The notes: generated from the letters alone by a model not told the origin. A stretch of DNA of 37,348 nucleotides from Robiginitomaculum sp. (GCA_021647375.1 JAKIUV010000017.1:1-37348); one strand, 5' to 3'. Numbered from the stretch's first letter, positions 16,005-23,991 are shown. Program-made: numbers and translations.

Positions 16005-16889
16005 CTATAAATTCAACTTCATAAATAAATTAAATGTTCCCTCTTCATAATCCGCAAAGGGCGCACAATACTCAAATCCGAATTTTTCGTAAAGAGCGCG
16101 GGCGGCGGCGTAGGGTTGGTTGTTGCCAGTCTCCAAACTGAGCCGCTTATAGCCGCGCGCTTGCGCTTGTTCAATAATATGAGCAAGCATGGTACTGCCA
16201 ACCCCGCGCCTAAGAGCGGCGGATGTTGTGCGCATGGATTTTATTTCGCCGTGAGTTTTGTCCAGCTCCTTCAAGGCTCCACACCCCAAAAGCACATCAT
16301 CGCCCCAAACACTCCAAAAACTTATATCGGGCTTTTGTAAGGCCGACAAGTCCAGGGCAAACACACTGTCCGGCGGGGAATTGGCAAAAGCATCCGCAAG
16401 GTGATCCCGTAACAATGCTTGTATTTCCGGCCCTGTTAAATCGTCTCGCTTGATCAGCATTTCGCTCTCGGGAAATCTGTCATAAACGGGAACACCGTCT
16501 TTGATGCGGTAATATGCGCCTTTGTTTTCGCAAAAAATATGGCGGACTAAAGCTCTGCCCTTGCTATCATCAAGCGATCCTGCCGAAACATCTATCTGGT
16601 CTTTTAATGACCGATAGCCAAACCCGTGCCAGAACAAGGAGCTGCCGCAGGTCTGGCAAAATCCGCGCTTTGCCTTGTGGGAAGATTGATGCCAGCGTAC
16701 ATTGTTTTCGCCTTTGGTGATGGAAAATCCGGATTTAGGCCCGATTAGTGATGCCCAGTGATGGCCGCTCCAGCGACGACACTGCCCGCAGTGGCAGGCC
16801 GTGATTCCGTGAATGGTTTTGTCTGTTCCGCTTAGTTGATATTTCACAGCCCCACATAAACAACCACCTGTGTAAGTTTCCTCGCTCAT
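16005..16889 (-). CDS. GFA domain fused to a GNAT acetyltransferase
   Basis: Residues 1-140 form a glutathione-dependent formaldehyde-activating (GFA/CENP-V) zinc domain. Its cysteines are at GGCLCG (10, 12), CHCGQC (32, 34, 37) and FCQTC (78, 81), the full family set. Residues about 155-294 form a GNAT domain with the acetyl-CoA loop LRRGVGSTML and the ending AARALYEKFGFEY. The frame runs through both without a stop. The start is ATG at 16889, overlapping dapB by four bases (ATGA); an 18-residue upstream extension of the frame lies inside dapB and is not family-like. Typical GFA proteins are 130-150 residues, so this is a true two-domain fusion. The joint function is unknown. Confidence 0.85.
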   Translation of the reverse strand: MSEETYTGGCLCGAVKYQLSGTDKTIHGITACHCGQCRRWSGHHWASLIGPKSGFSITKGENNVRWHQSSHKAKRGFCQTCGSSLFWHGFGYRSLKDQIDVSAGSLDDSKGRALVRHIFCENKGAYYRIKDGVPVYDRFPESEMLIKRDDLTGPEIQALLRDHLADAFANSPPDSVFALDLSALQKPDISFWSVWGDDVLLGCGALKELDKTHGEIKSMRTTSAALRRGVGSTMLAHIIEQAQARGYKRLSLETGNNQPYAAARALYEKFGFEYCAPFADYEEGTFNLFMKLNL

Positions 16890-17620
16890 AACCCCAAAAC
16901 ATCCCGCATATCGTACAAACCATTGTCCTGTTCCGCTGCCCAAATCCCAGCGGTTAGAGCGCCTTTGGCGAACACGGCGCGGTCTATGGCCGTGTGGGTC
17001 AGGGTGAGGGTCTCCATGTTGGAGCTTAGGAACACGGAATGCTCGCCGACCACGCCGCCGTGGCGCAGGGCGGCGATTTCGCCGGGGGTTATGCTCTGCC
17101 CGCCCGCCTCCAAGGCACGCCCTAACATCAGCGCCGTGCCGGACGGGGCGTCTTTTTTCTGGTTATGGTGGATGTCGAGAATACCTGCGTCCCAGTCTTT
17201 AGGCAGGGCGGCGGCGGCTTTGCGCACCAAGTTTTCCAGCACACAAATGCCGATAGAGAAATTGCCGGACTTGACCAAGGTAATAGCATTCGCGGCTTTC
17301 TCCAGCGCTGCTTCCTCGGTTGCAGAATAACCTGTCGTGCCCGTGACAAGTGTCCGGCACGACGTCTCGTACATCATCAAAGCCGCATCGATAGCGGCCT
17401 TGGGATGGGAGAAATCTATCAGTACATCACAAATCCCGAGCGCAGCCCGCACATCAGAAGTAAACTTTACCCCGCCCGCATCAGTGCCGAGCTGATTAGA
17501 AGCAGACGTGACCAAGGCCGCAACCAGTTCGGCCTTTTCGCATTTGGCAATTTCGGAGCGCAGGACACTGCCCATACGCCCCCCTGCGCCAAGAACTCCG
17601 ATTTTAGCACGTACACTCAA
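16886..17620 (-). CDS. dapB: 4-hydroxy-tetrahydrodipicolinate reductase
   Basis: An NAD(P)H-dependent step of lysine and diaminopimelate synthesis. The nucleotide loop is VLGAGGRMG (residues 9-17), the hinge GTTG is at 94-97, and the catalytic and substrate motif HHNQKKDAPSGTA is at 151-163. Length 244 is slightly short for the family (about 270). The best start I can find is a TTG at 17620, eight bases after the secB stop; no good ribosome-binding site precedes it. It is coupled to the GFA-GNAT gene by a four-base overlap. Confidence 0.95.
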   Translation of the reverse strand: MSVRAKIGVLGAGGRMGSVLRSEIAKCEKAELVAALVTSASNQLGTDAGGVKFTSDVRAALGICDVLIDFSHPKAAIDAALMMYETSCRTLVTGTTGYSATEEAALEKAANAITLVKSGNFSIGICVLENLVRKAAAALPKDWDAGILDIHHNQKKDAPSGTALMLGRALEAGGQSITPGEIAALRHGGVVGEHSVFLSSNMETLTLTHTAIDRAVFAKGALTAGIWAAEQDNGLYDMRDVLGL

Positions 17621-17628
17621 CGCAACGG

Positions 17629-18276
17629 CTAATTAAAAGTTACGCTTTCGCCTGTTTCCTGGGCGCGGCGCATCATTTCATCACGGAACATAGCGGCAAA
17701 ATCCGGCGGCTCCAACAAGATCGGCGGGTAGCCGCCATTTTGGGTCATTTCAGCCATGATCTGGCGGGCGAACGGAAATAAAAGCCGGGGGCACTCGATC
17801 AAAATCATTGGCTGGATATGCTCTTCGGCAACATTGCCAAAAGCGAATAGACCCGCATATTCTAATTCGCACAAAAAGACGGGCTTGCCGTCGCGTTCGG
17901 CCTTGGCACCGAGCATCAACACGACCTCGACAGTGTTTTCGTCGAGCATTTGACGGCCAATTTCAATATTAATACTGATAGCCGGCGTAGGTTGATCTTG
18001 ACGCAAACTGTCGGGCGCATTTGGATTTTCAAAACTGGCGTCTTTGGTGTATTGAGCCAAAATCCTTAACATAGGTTGTTGCTCCGCCTCTGCACCGTTG
18101 CCTTGTTGGGTTGGCTGTGGCGCTTCGACCGGTTTTTCTGCAGGCTTGGCAGCGGGCTTTTTTACTGCTTTTGGCGCAGGTTTTTTAGCCGCTTTCTTTA
18201 CTGGCTTTTTGACTGCTTTAGTGGTTGTCTTCTTAGCCGGCTTTTTAGCGGGCGTTGCTTTTTTCTTAGTAGCCAT
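17629..18276 (-). CDS. secB: Protein-export chaperone SecB with a basic N-terminal tail
   Basis: SecB keeps preproteins unfolded and passes them to SecA. The conserved domain runs from MLRILAQYTKDASFENPNAP (residue 69) to the C-terminus, with ELEYAGLFAFGN and RLLFPFARQIMAEMTQNGGYPP as clear SecB text. The first 60 or so residues are Lys/Ala/Pro repeats such as KKPAKKTTTKAVKKP, like histone H1-type tails. A typical SecB has 145-170 residues; this is 215. An internal ATG at 18072, preceded by GGAG nine bases upstream, would give a tail-less 147-residue SecB. The neighbours (Tim44-type, mltA, smr divergent) match the usual alphaproteobacterial position of secB. Confidence 0.93.
   Translation of the reverse strand: MATKKKATPAKKPAKKTTTKAVKKPVKKAAKKPAPKAVKKPAAKPAEKPVEAPQPTQQGNGAEAEQQPMLRILAQYTKDASFENPNAPDSLRQDQPTPAISINIEIGRQMLDENTVEVVLMLGAKAERDGKPVFLCELEYAGLFAFGNVAEEHIQPMILIECPRLLFPFARQIMAEMTQNGGYPPILLEPPDFAAMFRDEMMRRAQETGESVTFN
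18070..18085 (-). promoter_or_regulatory. Possible internal SecB start (GGAG plus ATG)
   Basis: On the minus strand GGAG (18082-18085) is followed nine bases later by the ATG at 18072-18070, exactly where the canonical SecB domain begins. If used, the gene makes both a long tailed protein and a normal-length one. Confidence 0.4.
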
Positions 18277-18424
18277 CTTCGTCCTTTGTCATTCAGTGTG
18301 AAAAATCAGTTTGGAAAATAAGTGTAAGTTTGATTTGAATAATTGGTTGTTGTTGTTAACATGGACTTTACTGCACGGGAATTCAAGCCCGCTCACAGAT
18401 ATTTCATCAAGGAATTTTACGCAT

Positions 18425-19153
18425 ATGTCAGATATTTTATTATACGCAATATTGACCATTATAATTGGTGGTTTGCTGTATTCTGTTTTGGGCAAAGATG
18501 TCGGGCAAAACCCAGAGCGGCGCCCGAAAAAGGATCCAAGCCAAGGTAAAGATGCCAATGATGTTTTGGACAATTTTTTCGGCCACCCGGACGGAAAAAA
18601 AAGGCCGGAAAGACCTGTGCAGCAAGAACCAAGCTTTATTGGCCCCGCCGCCGAAGGGCTTGGGGAAATTGCGGCAGCGGATGCCAATTTTTCTCTCCCC
18701 CAGTTTTTGGACGGCGCCAAAGGCGCTTACGGCATGATACTTGAAGCTTTTGCCGCTGGCGACAAGGACACTTTGGCGGCTCTTTTAACCGACGATGTTA
18801 AAGAGCGTTATTTCGCTGCGATTGAGGATTTGGCCGAAAAAGGCCTGACACAAACAACCGATTTGGCACGTCTGATTGATGCTGAAGTGGTCAGCGCCGA
18901 GAAATCTGGCAAGCAAGCCACAATCCGTGTTGCGTATTTCGCCGAACTGGCGACAGCGCTAACGGATAAAGACGGGAAAGTGGTTGAGGGCGATCTGGAT
19001 ATGTTGTCGCGGGTTCGGGAGGTGTGGAGCTATGAGCGGAAACTGAACGACAAAAACCCCAATTGGAAATTGTCCGGGGTTGAACCGCACACAACAAATA
19101 ATCCAGATACTGACAATAATACAGGCGGACCGGATCATTCGCCCGATACATAA
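18425..19153 (+). CDS. Tim44-domain (TimA-like) membrane protein
   Basis: The bacterial relative of mitochondrial Tim44, found in alphaproteobacteria. The N-terminal helix ILLYAILTIIIGGLLYSVLG anchors it. A charged linker with FFGHPDGKKRPERP follows, then the Tim44-like domain: FLDGAKGAYGMILEAFAAGDKDTLAALL, the cystatin-like RVAYFAEL strand, and REVWSYERKLNDKNPNWKLSGVE at the end. I start at the ATG at 18425 (AAGGA 11 bases upstream) because the 38 residues before it do not belong to the family. In bacteria a role in inner-membrane or envelope protein handling is proposed, consistent with the divergent secB and the following mltA. Confidence 0.9.
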   Translation: MSDILLYAILTIIIGGLLYSVLGKDVGQNPERRPKKDPSQGKDANDVLDNFFGHPDGKKRPERPVQQEPSFIGPAAEGLGEIAAADANFSLPQFLDGAKGAYGMILEAFAAGDKDTLAALLTDDVKERYFAAIEDLAEKGLTQTTDLARLIDAEVVSAEKSGKQATIRVAYFAELATALTDKDGKVVEGDLDMLSRVREVWSYERKLNDKNPNWKLSGVEPHTTNNPDTDNNTGGPDHSPDT

Positions 19154-20426
19154 GCTCATATGTCTTGCGGCGGTGTTGGGCATTAGCGCCTGCGCCACGA
19201 CAAATACGACTGTGCCATCTGATATACCAGATGTGGTTCCAGCTGAAATTAAAACGGCTCCGCCAGCCGTGCCGGATCCGGACACACCGCCGCCCCCGGA
19301 TCCGATTGTTGTACAGCCGACCCCCTCTCCGGTTCAAAATCCAATTGTTCAGCCACAACCTAATCCGGGCATTCCTAATCCGACCAGCTCTATTCCGCCC
19401 AGCCCTGCCTTTACCGCTCTCAGCTATTGGCAAGAGGCAGATCCAACCCCTGCCCTCAAAGCTTTGCAAAAAACCTGTGCGGTTTGGAAACACAGACCTG
19501 ACGAGAAATATATAGACAATGATCATCCTAGATATGGGCGTTACAAAGATTGGCGCGCCCCTTGCAGCGCAGCATTATCTTTGTTGGCACTATCTTCAGA
19601 CGTTAGTCGCGACACTGCTATCCGGTTTTTTCAAACCCATTTTGAACCCGTCAACATAGGTGCAGATACAGGCTTGCTCACCGCCTATTATGCGCCGGAA
19701 TTACCTGTAAGGCGAAGGGCCTCACTTGAGTTCTCCGAGCCAATTTTAGCGCGGCCTAGTGACCCACAAAAACAAAGTCTCGCCCGTAAAGACATATCGG
19801 TCACGACATCAACCGTTCTGGCTTATGGGCGGGCCGTAGATGTGTTTTTCTTGCAAGTGCAAGGCTCCGGTCAGATTAGGTTCCCGGACGGCACAATTTA
19901 CCGCGCCGCCTTTGATGGACATAATAATCGCCCCTATACTTCCATCGGTCGCCTGCTGATTAAACGCGGTCAACTTGACAAAGACAAGGCTGGCAAACGC
20001 GATATTGAAGCATGGATGGCCAAGGCTGGTTATTTACGCACAAAGCAATTAATGGCCGAAAATGCCCGTTATATATTTTTTAAAACCGAGCATATCGTCG
20101 CGGGCAATGGGCCAAAGGGTGCCGTGGGCATTCCCCTAACCGATATGGGTTCCTTAGCGGTTGATCCGAAGCGCTTTCCCTACGGGGCGGTAATTTGGGT
20201 TGTGGGGAAATTCCCGACCGAGGCTGGTGATTATATAGGCGTAGACACGGGGCATCTTTTGATAGCACAGGACACTGGCGGTGCCATAAAAGGTGAGAAA
20301 CGCGGCGATGTTTATTTTGGTAGTGGTGACCAGGCAGGTGCTTTGGCGGGCGTCATGAAACATAGGGCTACATGGACACTGTTTTTACCTACGGCGCTGG
20401 CACTGAAATTTCTACCGAGTTCTTGA
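19080..20426 (+). CDS. mltA: Membrane-bound lytic murein transglycosylase A
   Basis: A lipoprotein that cuts peptidoglycan glycan strands. The signal region HKLICLAAVLGISAC carries a lipobox cysteine, followed by about 70 residues of Pro-rich linker and then the MltA domain (TGLLTAYYAPELPVRR and VFFLQVQGSGQIRFPDG). The C-terminal 3D domain has the catalytic aspartates (YIGVDTGHLLIAQDTGGAIKG). The start is unclear. There is no ATG or GTG in frame between the Tim44 gene and the hydrophobic core, and the TTG at 19080 overlaps that gene by 74 bases and gives an n-region of about 24 residues. The smr gene follows 10 bases later. Confidence 0.92.
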   Translation: MNRTQQIIQILTIIQADRIIRPIHKLICLAAVLGISACATTNTTVPSDIPDVVPAEIKTAPPAVPDPDTPPPPDPIVVQPTPSPVQNPIVQPQPNPGIPNPTSSIPPSPAFTALSYWQEADPTPALKALQKTCAVWKHRPDEKYIDNDHPRYGRYKDWRAPCSAALSLLALSSDVSRDTAIRFFQTHFEPVNIGADTGLLTAYYAPELPVRRRASLEFSEPILARPSDPQKQSLARKDISVTTSTVLAYGRAVDVFFLQVQGSGQIRFPDGTIYRAAFDGHNNRPYTSIGRLLIKRGQLDKDKAGKRDIEAWMAKAGYLRTKQLMAENARYIFFKTEHIVAGNGPKGAVGIPLTDMGSLAVDPKRFPYGAVIWVVGKFPTEAGDYIGVDTGHLLIAQDTGGAIKGEKRGDVYFGSGDQAGALAGVMKHRATWTLFLPTALALKFLPSS

Positions 20427-20436
20427 TGGCCAGAGT

Positions 20437-20925
20437 ATGAAAGGAAGCCGCCAACTCACAGATGCTGACCAACAAATATGGCGGCGCATTTCGCGCACAG
20501 TCAGGCCGTTGAACGTCCCTAAAACCAGCTCCAACCCAGGTGCCAAAACCGAGACCCATATTCACCTCCCCGTCGCGCCTGCGCCCATCCTGCACCACAG
20601 CCGCCAAGACATCCAAATACGCGCTGATAAAAAAACCCGTAGGGGTCAGGTTAAAATTGACCGCACCATCGACCTCCACGACATGTCTCGCGATGCCGCA
20701 TTCGCTAGCCTGAAACGTCGTTTGGTTTTAGCGCATGAATGTAACCACCGCACCGTCCTGATTATCACGGGCAAAGGCCCAAACCTGCAAGGCATCTTGC
20801 GCCAAAGCTTACAGGGCTGGCTCAACGACCCGAGCCTAAGACACATAATCGCCAGCATAGCCCAAGCCCATATAAGACACGGCGGCACTGGCGCATTTTA
20901 TGTGTTTTTGAAAAGGCTGGGTTAA
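20437..20925 (+). CDS. Smr-domain protein
   Basis: A 162-residue protein whose second half is a Smr domain, the nuclease-like module also found at the end of MutS2. IDLHDMSRDAAFASLKRRLV carries the conserved LDLHG-like motif, and LIITGKGPNLQGILR is the TGKG motif. The first 75 residues are a low-complexity linker (KTSSNPGAKTETHIHLPVAP). Stand-alone Smr proteins of this type follow mltA in many alphaproteobacteria; the role (RNA or DNA nicking) is not settled. It starts at the ATG at 20437. Confidence 0.92.
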   Translation: MKGSRQLTDADQQIWRRISRTVRPLNVPKTSSNPGAKTETHIHLPVAPAPILHHSRQDIQIRADKKTRRGQVKIDRTIDLHDMSRDAAFASLKRRLVLAHECNHRTVLIITGKGPNLQGILRQSLQGWLNDPSLRHIIASIAQAHIRHGGTGAFYVFLKRLG

Positions 20926-21327
20926 GCGGGGTTTCGAGCTAGGCGCGGGTATTAAAACCATATTCAACTCTCGAATACGGCGCCTTCAAGCTAAGGTTGA
21001 GGCTATCACTCCACCAACATTAAACCCAATATGAGCAATAATACACGCTAAAAGGTCGCGCTTCCAAATAAAAATAGCGCCAAGAGCTAAACCGCTAAAG
21101 GCTACGCCTAATTCGATTGCTCTTGAAATTACGAATCTACGAAAGATTAGCTCTTCGATAACGCCCGCACGCAGGAAGACGAAAAACAGCCGCCACCACG
21201 GAACCCTTTCCGACGAAAGCGGCGACTATCCAAAGAGCTGGTATGTGCGCAATCCGCCTGGCACCAACCGCGCGCCGTAGAGGGCAGCCTGCTCTATGTT
21301 AAAACGGGGCATTTGAAAATTTAAAGT
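20926..21327. other. Gap of 402 bases between smr and uppP
   Basis: No intact gene is visible. The centre holds the protease relic. The right part (about 21226-21320) has short frames on both strands that look protein-like but are broken by stops; on the plus strand SWYVRNPPGTNRAP ends at a TAG. I see no clear promoter, terminator or RNA. Confidence 0.7.
20986..21225 (-). pseudogene. Decayed fragment of a CPBP-family intramembrane protease
   Basis: On the minus strand one frame reads from a TAG stop at 21226-21228 to a TGA at 20986-20988. It contains WWRLFFVFLRAGVIEELIFRR and later FSGLALGAIFIWKRDLL and ACIIAHIGFN. EELIFR (21139-21156) is the EExxxR motif and HIGFN the HxxxN motif of CPBP (CAAX-like) proteases. 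The middle FxxxH motif is missing, as if about 30-35 residues were deleted. There is no start codon between the TAG and the first motif. A full gene would have about 200 or more residues. The reading above the TAG (ATG at 21312, MPRFNIEQAALYGARLVPG) is not recognised. Confidence 0.6.
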
Positions 21328-22164
21328 CTATGAACCGGCGCCCTGTGATAACCACCATAGAAGAATCGACCCTAATGCGAGACGGTACAGCATAAACGGC
21401 AAGAAGCTAATTCGCTCTATCAGCTTCATAAAGATGGTTATCGCGAAATATGCGGCGACAAATGAAAGCCCGGCGACAATAAGCCCGTCCGTTAACTTCG
21501 CCGCACCTTCGCCTGTATTACCGTCTTTCATCAATTTTAGAAAAGCATATAATCCGCCAGCCAAAATAATTGGAATGGCCATCAACATGGAGAACCGTGC
21601 CGATTCAGAGCGGGTAAAACCAAGTGCGCGCGCAGCTGTCATGGTTATGCCTGAGCGCGATGTCCCCGGAATAAAAGCCAACACCTGCGCAAAGCCGATA
21701 AACATGGCGGCCTTCCAGTTCATGCTTTCGATGGTTTTAACCCGCTTGCCCCATATGTCGGCCAGCCATAATATGATGCCAAACCCGATCATCGCCCAGG
21801 CAATAATGACGGGCGAGCGTACCGCTTCGTCCAAGCCGACCATGCTCATGGTAAAACCGACAATTAACGCAGGCGGCGTGGCCAGTAAAACAAACAAAGC
21901 CAATTGTGCTTGCTTGCTGGATTGGCGTTCCAGATTAAAACTGACCAAATCAAACCCGCCCGCGACCATCCGCTTGACATCCGTGCGGTAATACAAAATC
22001 ACCGCACCCAATGATCCCAAATGCGCCATCAAGTCAATCAGTGGCCCTTGGTCTGGCCAGTGCAAAACCTTGGCTGGCAAGATCAAATGGGCGGAACTGG
22101 AAACCGGCAAAAATTCCGTTATTCCCTGAATGAGCGCCAGCAATAAATAATGTATCCACGTCAT
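21328..22164 (-). CDS. uppP: Undecaprenyl-diphosphatase
   Basis: An integral membrane enzyme (BacA family) that removes a phosphate from undecaprenyl diphosphate so the lipid carrier can be reused for cell-wall synthesis. GITEFLPVSSSAHLILPAKV is the first catalytic region, with the glutamate-rich helix and the SSSAH motif. PGTSRSGITMTAARALGF is the second, with its active arginine. Eight or so membrane helices span the 278 residues, a normal length. It lies 62 bases after folE on the same strand, and the relic region is downstream. Confidence 0.97.
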   Translation of the reverse strand: MTWIHYLLLALIQGITEFLPVSSSAHLILPAKVLHWPDQGPLIDLMAHLGSLGAVILYYRTDVKRMVAGGFDLVSFNLERQSSKQAQLALFVLLATPPALIVGFTMSMVGLDEAVRSPVIIAWAMIGFGIILWLADIWGKRVKTIESMNWKAAMFIGFAQVLAFIPGTSRSGITMTAARALGFTRSESARFSMLMAIPIILAGGLYAFLKLMKDGNTGEGAAKLTDGLIVAGLSFVAAYFAITIFMKLIERISFLPFMLYRLALGSILLWWLSQGAGS

Positions 22165-22226
22165 GGCGTATCTATAGTGTCTAGGGCGTTGATTGCAAGT
22201 GGAGGGTTGATTTCATCCTTGCCATA

Positions 22227-22841
22227 TTAAGGATGTGCAAAGGCCAAAAACTTGTCTCGCAAAGATAAATCCGTAGTAAATTCACCTGTGAATTTTGTCG
22301 TTATTGTACTTACATTTGGGTGCTGCGCCCCGCGCGTTGTCATACATTGGTGAACGGCTTCAATGATGATTGCACAGCCCCGGGATTTAAGATGAGTATC
22401 AAGGGCAGCGACGATTTGCGCCGTGAGATTTTCCTGGGTCTGTAACCGCTTGGCATACATATCAACGAGCCGTGCAATCTTCGATATGCCGACAACACCT
22501 CCCTTAGGTAAATAGGCTATGTGCGCCGTACCAATGAAAGGTGCCATATGGTGTTCGCAGTGAGACTTTACATCAATAGAGCGCAACAATACCATATCAT
22601 CATAACCGCTCACATCTGCGAATACACGGCTTAATATTTCGGCTGCGTCCTGACCGTAGCCACCAAACCATTCACCAAAGGCTTTCGTCACTCTCTTTGG
22701 TGTGTCCAGCAAGCCTTCGCGCGTCGGATCATCCCCCGCCCATGCCAACAGTGTCCGCACGGCTGCTTCTGCTTCAGGCCTATCAGGTTTTGCTAAGTTT
22801 AAGTTGGTTATATCCAAGGTGTGTTTCTTGAGCGCACTCAT
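22227..22841 (-). CDS. folE: GTP cyclohydrolase I
   Basis: Turns GTP into dihydroneopterin triphosphate, the first step towards tetrahydrofolate. Zinc-binding residues are seen in SHCEHHMAPFIG and EAVHQCMTTRGAQ, and KIARLVDMYAKRLQTQENLT is the substrate-binding helix. Length 204 is standard. AGGAC lies before the ATG at 22841. It is only 25 bases after the cupredoxin gene on the same strand, so it may be read from the promoter controlled by the divergent regulator; if so, folate synthesis would share that signal (inference). Confidence 0.97.
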   Translation of the reverse strand: MSALKKHTLDITNLNLAKPDRPEAEAAVRTLLAWAGDDPTREGLLDTPKRVTKAFGEWFGGYGQDAAEILSRVFADVSGYDDMVLLRSIDVKSHCEHHMAPFIGTAHIAYLPKGGVVGISKIARLVDMYAKRLQTQENLTAQIVAALDTHLKSRGCAIIIEAVHQCMTTRGAQHPNVSTITTKFTGEFTTDLSLRDKFLAFAHP

Positions 22842-22865
22842 ATCGTTGTCCTGTTTTGGTTGAGA

Positions 22866-23249
22866 TTATTGTGTTGTCCCAGTAACCAGCTTTGCTTGCA
22901 TCTGTCGGTGGTATAAACAAAAATAATTCAGCTTGGTTTGGTTAGTAATGGTCAGGGTGAAGCTTTCACCTTTGTTTAAGCGCCCAGAATCCCAGCTTTT
23001 GTCACTTGCTGTGGCTGTGTGCGGAACGATGTCTTTGTTAGTCCAAGTAACGGTGTCGCCTATTTTAACATTAAGCAGTTTCGTTTGAAACCTCATCTTG
23101 TGAATTTCGATAATATGGGCGCTAACTTCAACGGGCGCTTGTTGAGAGACTGGTTGTGCGGGAGGTGGTTCGGCGCCGGCGGAACCGGGCGCGCAAGCCG
23201 CGACCCCGGTGACGCCCAACGTCAACGCAAAATATATGATGATACGCAT
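22866..23249 (-). CDS. Cupredoxin-type copper lipoprotein (amicyanin-like loop)
   Basis: A periplasm-facing blue-copper-fold protein. The start MRIIIYFALTLGVTGVAAC is a signal peptide with a lipobox-like cysteine at 19, followed by a Pro/Gln linker. The domain runs from VEVSAHIIEIHKMRF to the end. Type 1 copper ligands are His77 (DIVPHTAT) and the C-terminal loop Cys111-X2-His114-X2-Met117 (CLYHRQM). This short loop has the spacing of amicyanin rather than plastocyanin. All four ligands are present, so it should bind copper and carry electrons, though the partner is unknown. It lies nine bases after the DUF4142 gene. Confidence 0.9.
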   Translation of the reverse strand: MRIIIYFALTLGVTGVAACAPGSAGAEPPPAQPVSQQAPVEVSAHIIEIHKMRFQTKLLNVKIGDTVTWTNKDIVPHTATASDKSWDSGRLNKGESFTLTITNQTKLNYFCLYHRQMQAKLVTGTTQ

Positions 23250-23258
23250 GGGCTTTCC

Positions 23259-23849
23259 TTATTTACCTAGCTTATTGACCATCATTTGCGCATGCTCTTG
23301 GTGACCTTTGAAAATCCCAAGCCCCACTTCAAACAATTCTTTTACTTCGGTATTCTCAATGTTGGGGATAAATGAGTTTTCCACCAAATCATTGACTGCC
23401 TTATGATAGGCAAGCTCATTGCTGGCATAATAAATGTCGAACTCTTTACCGCTCAGGCTCTCCAGCTTGGCTATGATTGGCTCTGCGTTTTTATTGAGCG
23501 TTTGGCTCAGAAAGTTATCCTGTACACTAGCCCCCAGTTTGTCCAAAAGCGCCAAAGCAAGTTCGTTTACGGCCTTATGATCACGGATCATAGTTTGGGC
23601 GAAAGCGTGGATGTCCGGATTGGAGGATCGCTTGAGGGCAATATTAGCATAACGAATATCAATATTATCTGCCGTGTAGGCAACATGAGCAATTTCCAGA
23701 TCGTTTAAGTCTGCCGGGGATTGAGCGATCTCCATATTTGCTTCTTTTTTTGCTTCCGCCTTATTTGACGCACTTTCGCCGTAGCCCGTTTCACAAGCCG
23801 AGATACTTATTGCTGCCGTCATCAGCATTGGGATCAAGTAAGTTTTCAT
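23259..23849 (-). CDS. DUF4142 lipoprotein
   Basis: A predicted lipoprotein: MKTYLIPMLMTAAISISAC, cysteine at residue 19. It is followed by a short charged linker and a helical DUF4142 domain (from EIAHVAYTADNIDIRYANIALKR to HQEHAQMMVNKLG). The domain has the two-part ferritin-like look of this family and includes MIRDHKAVNELALALLDKLG. DUF4142 has no settled function; links to envelope stress and metal handling have been suggested. I start at the ATG at 23849 because AAGGA sits eight bases before it; the upstream ATG at 23867 has no ribosome-binding site. It is divergent from the SufR-like regulator and first in its run. Confidence 0.88.
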   Translation of the reverse strand: MKTYLIPMLMTAAISISACETGYGESASNKAEAKKEANMEIAQSPADLNDLEIAHVAYTADNIDIRYANIALKRSSNPDIHAFAQTMIRDHKAVNELALALLDKLGASVQDNFLSQTLNKNAEPIIAKLESLSGKEFDIYYASNELAYHKAVNDLVENSFIPNIENTEVKELFEVGLGIFKGHQEHAQMMVNKLGK

Positions 23850-23910
23850 TGTTTTTCCTTTTTTCATTTGAACTGTTGAAGCCTACTGGCACGAAATGAA
23901 CATTATGTCA

Positions 23911-23938
23911 ATTATAAACATAATAATATGTTTATAAT
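23911..23938. promoter_or_regulatory. Perfect 11-bp inverted repeat, probable operator
   Basis: ATTATAAACAT (23911-23921) and ATGTTTATAAT (23928-23938) are exact reverse complements separated by six bases. It is the only strong palindrome in the 142-base divergent gap, about 60 bases from each start codon. That suits a dimeric winged-helix protein controlling both sides. The six-base spacer is the same as that reported for SufR sites, but the half-site sequence is different. Weaker CATTAT copies lie beside it. Confidence 0.75.
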
Positions 23939-23991
23939 AATATATATACATTATAGATATTTATGCTATGTAGCGCCCCTAGGAGAAACCC

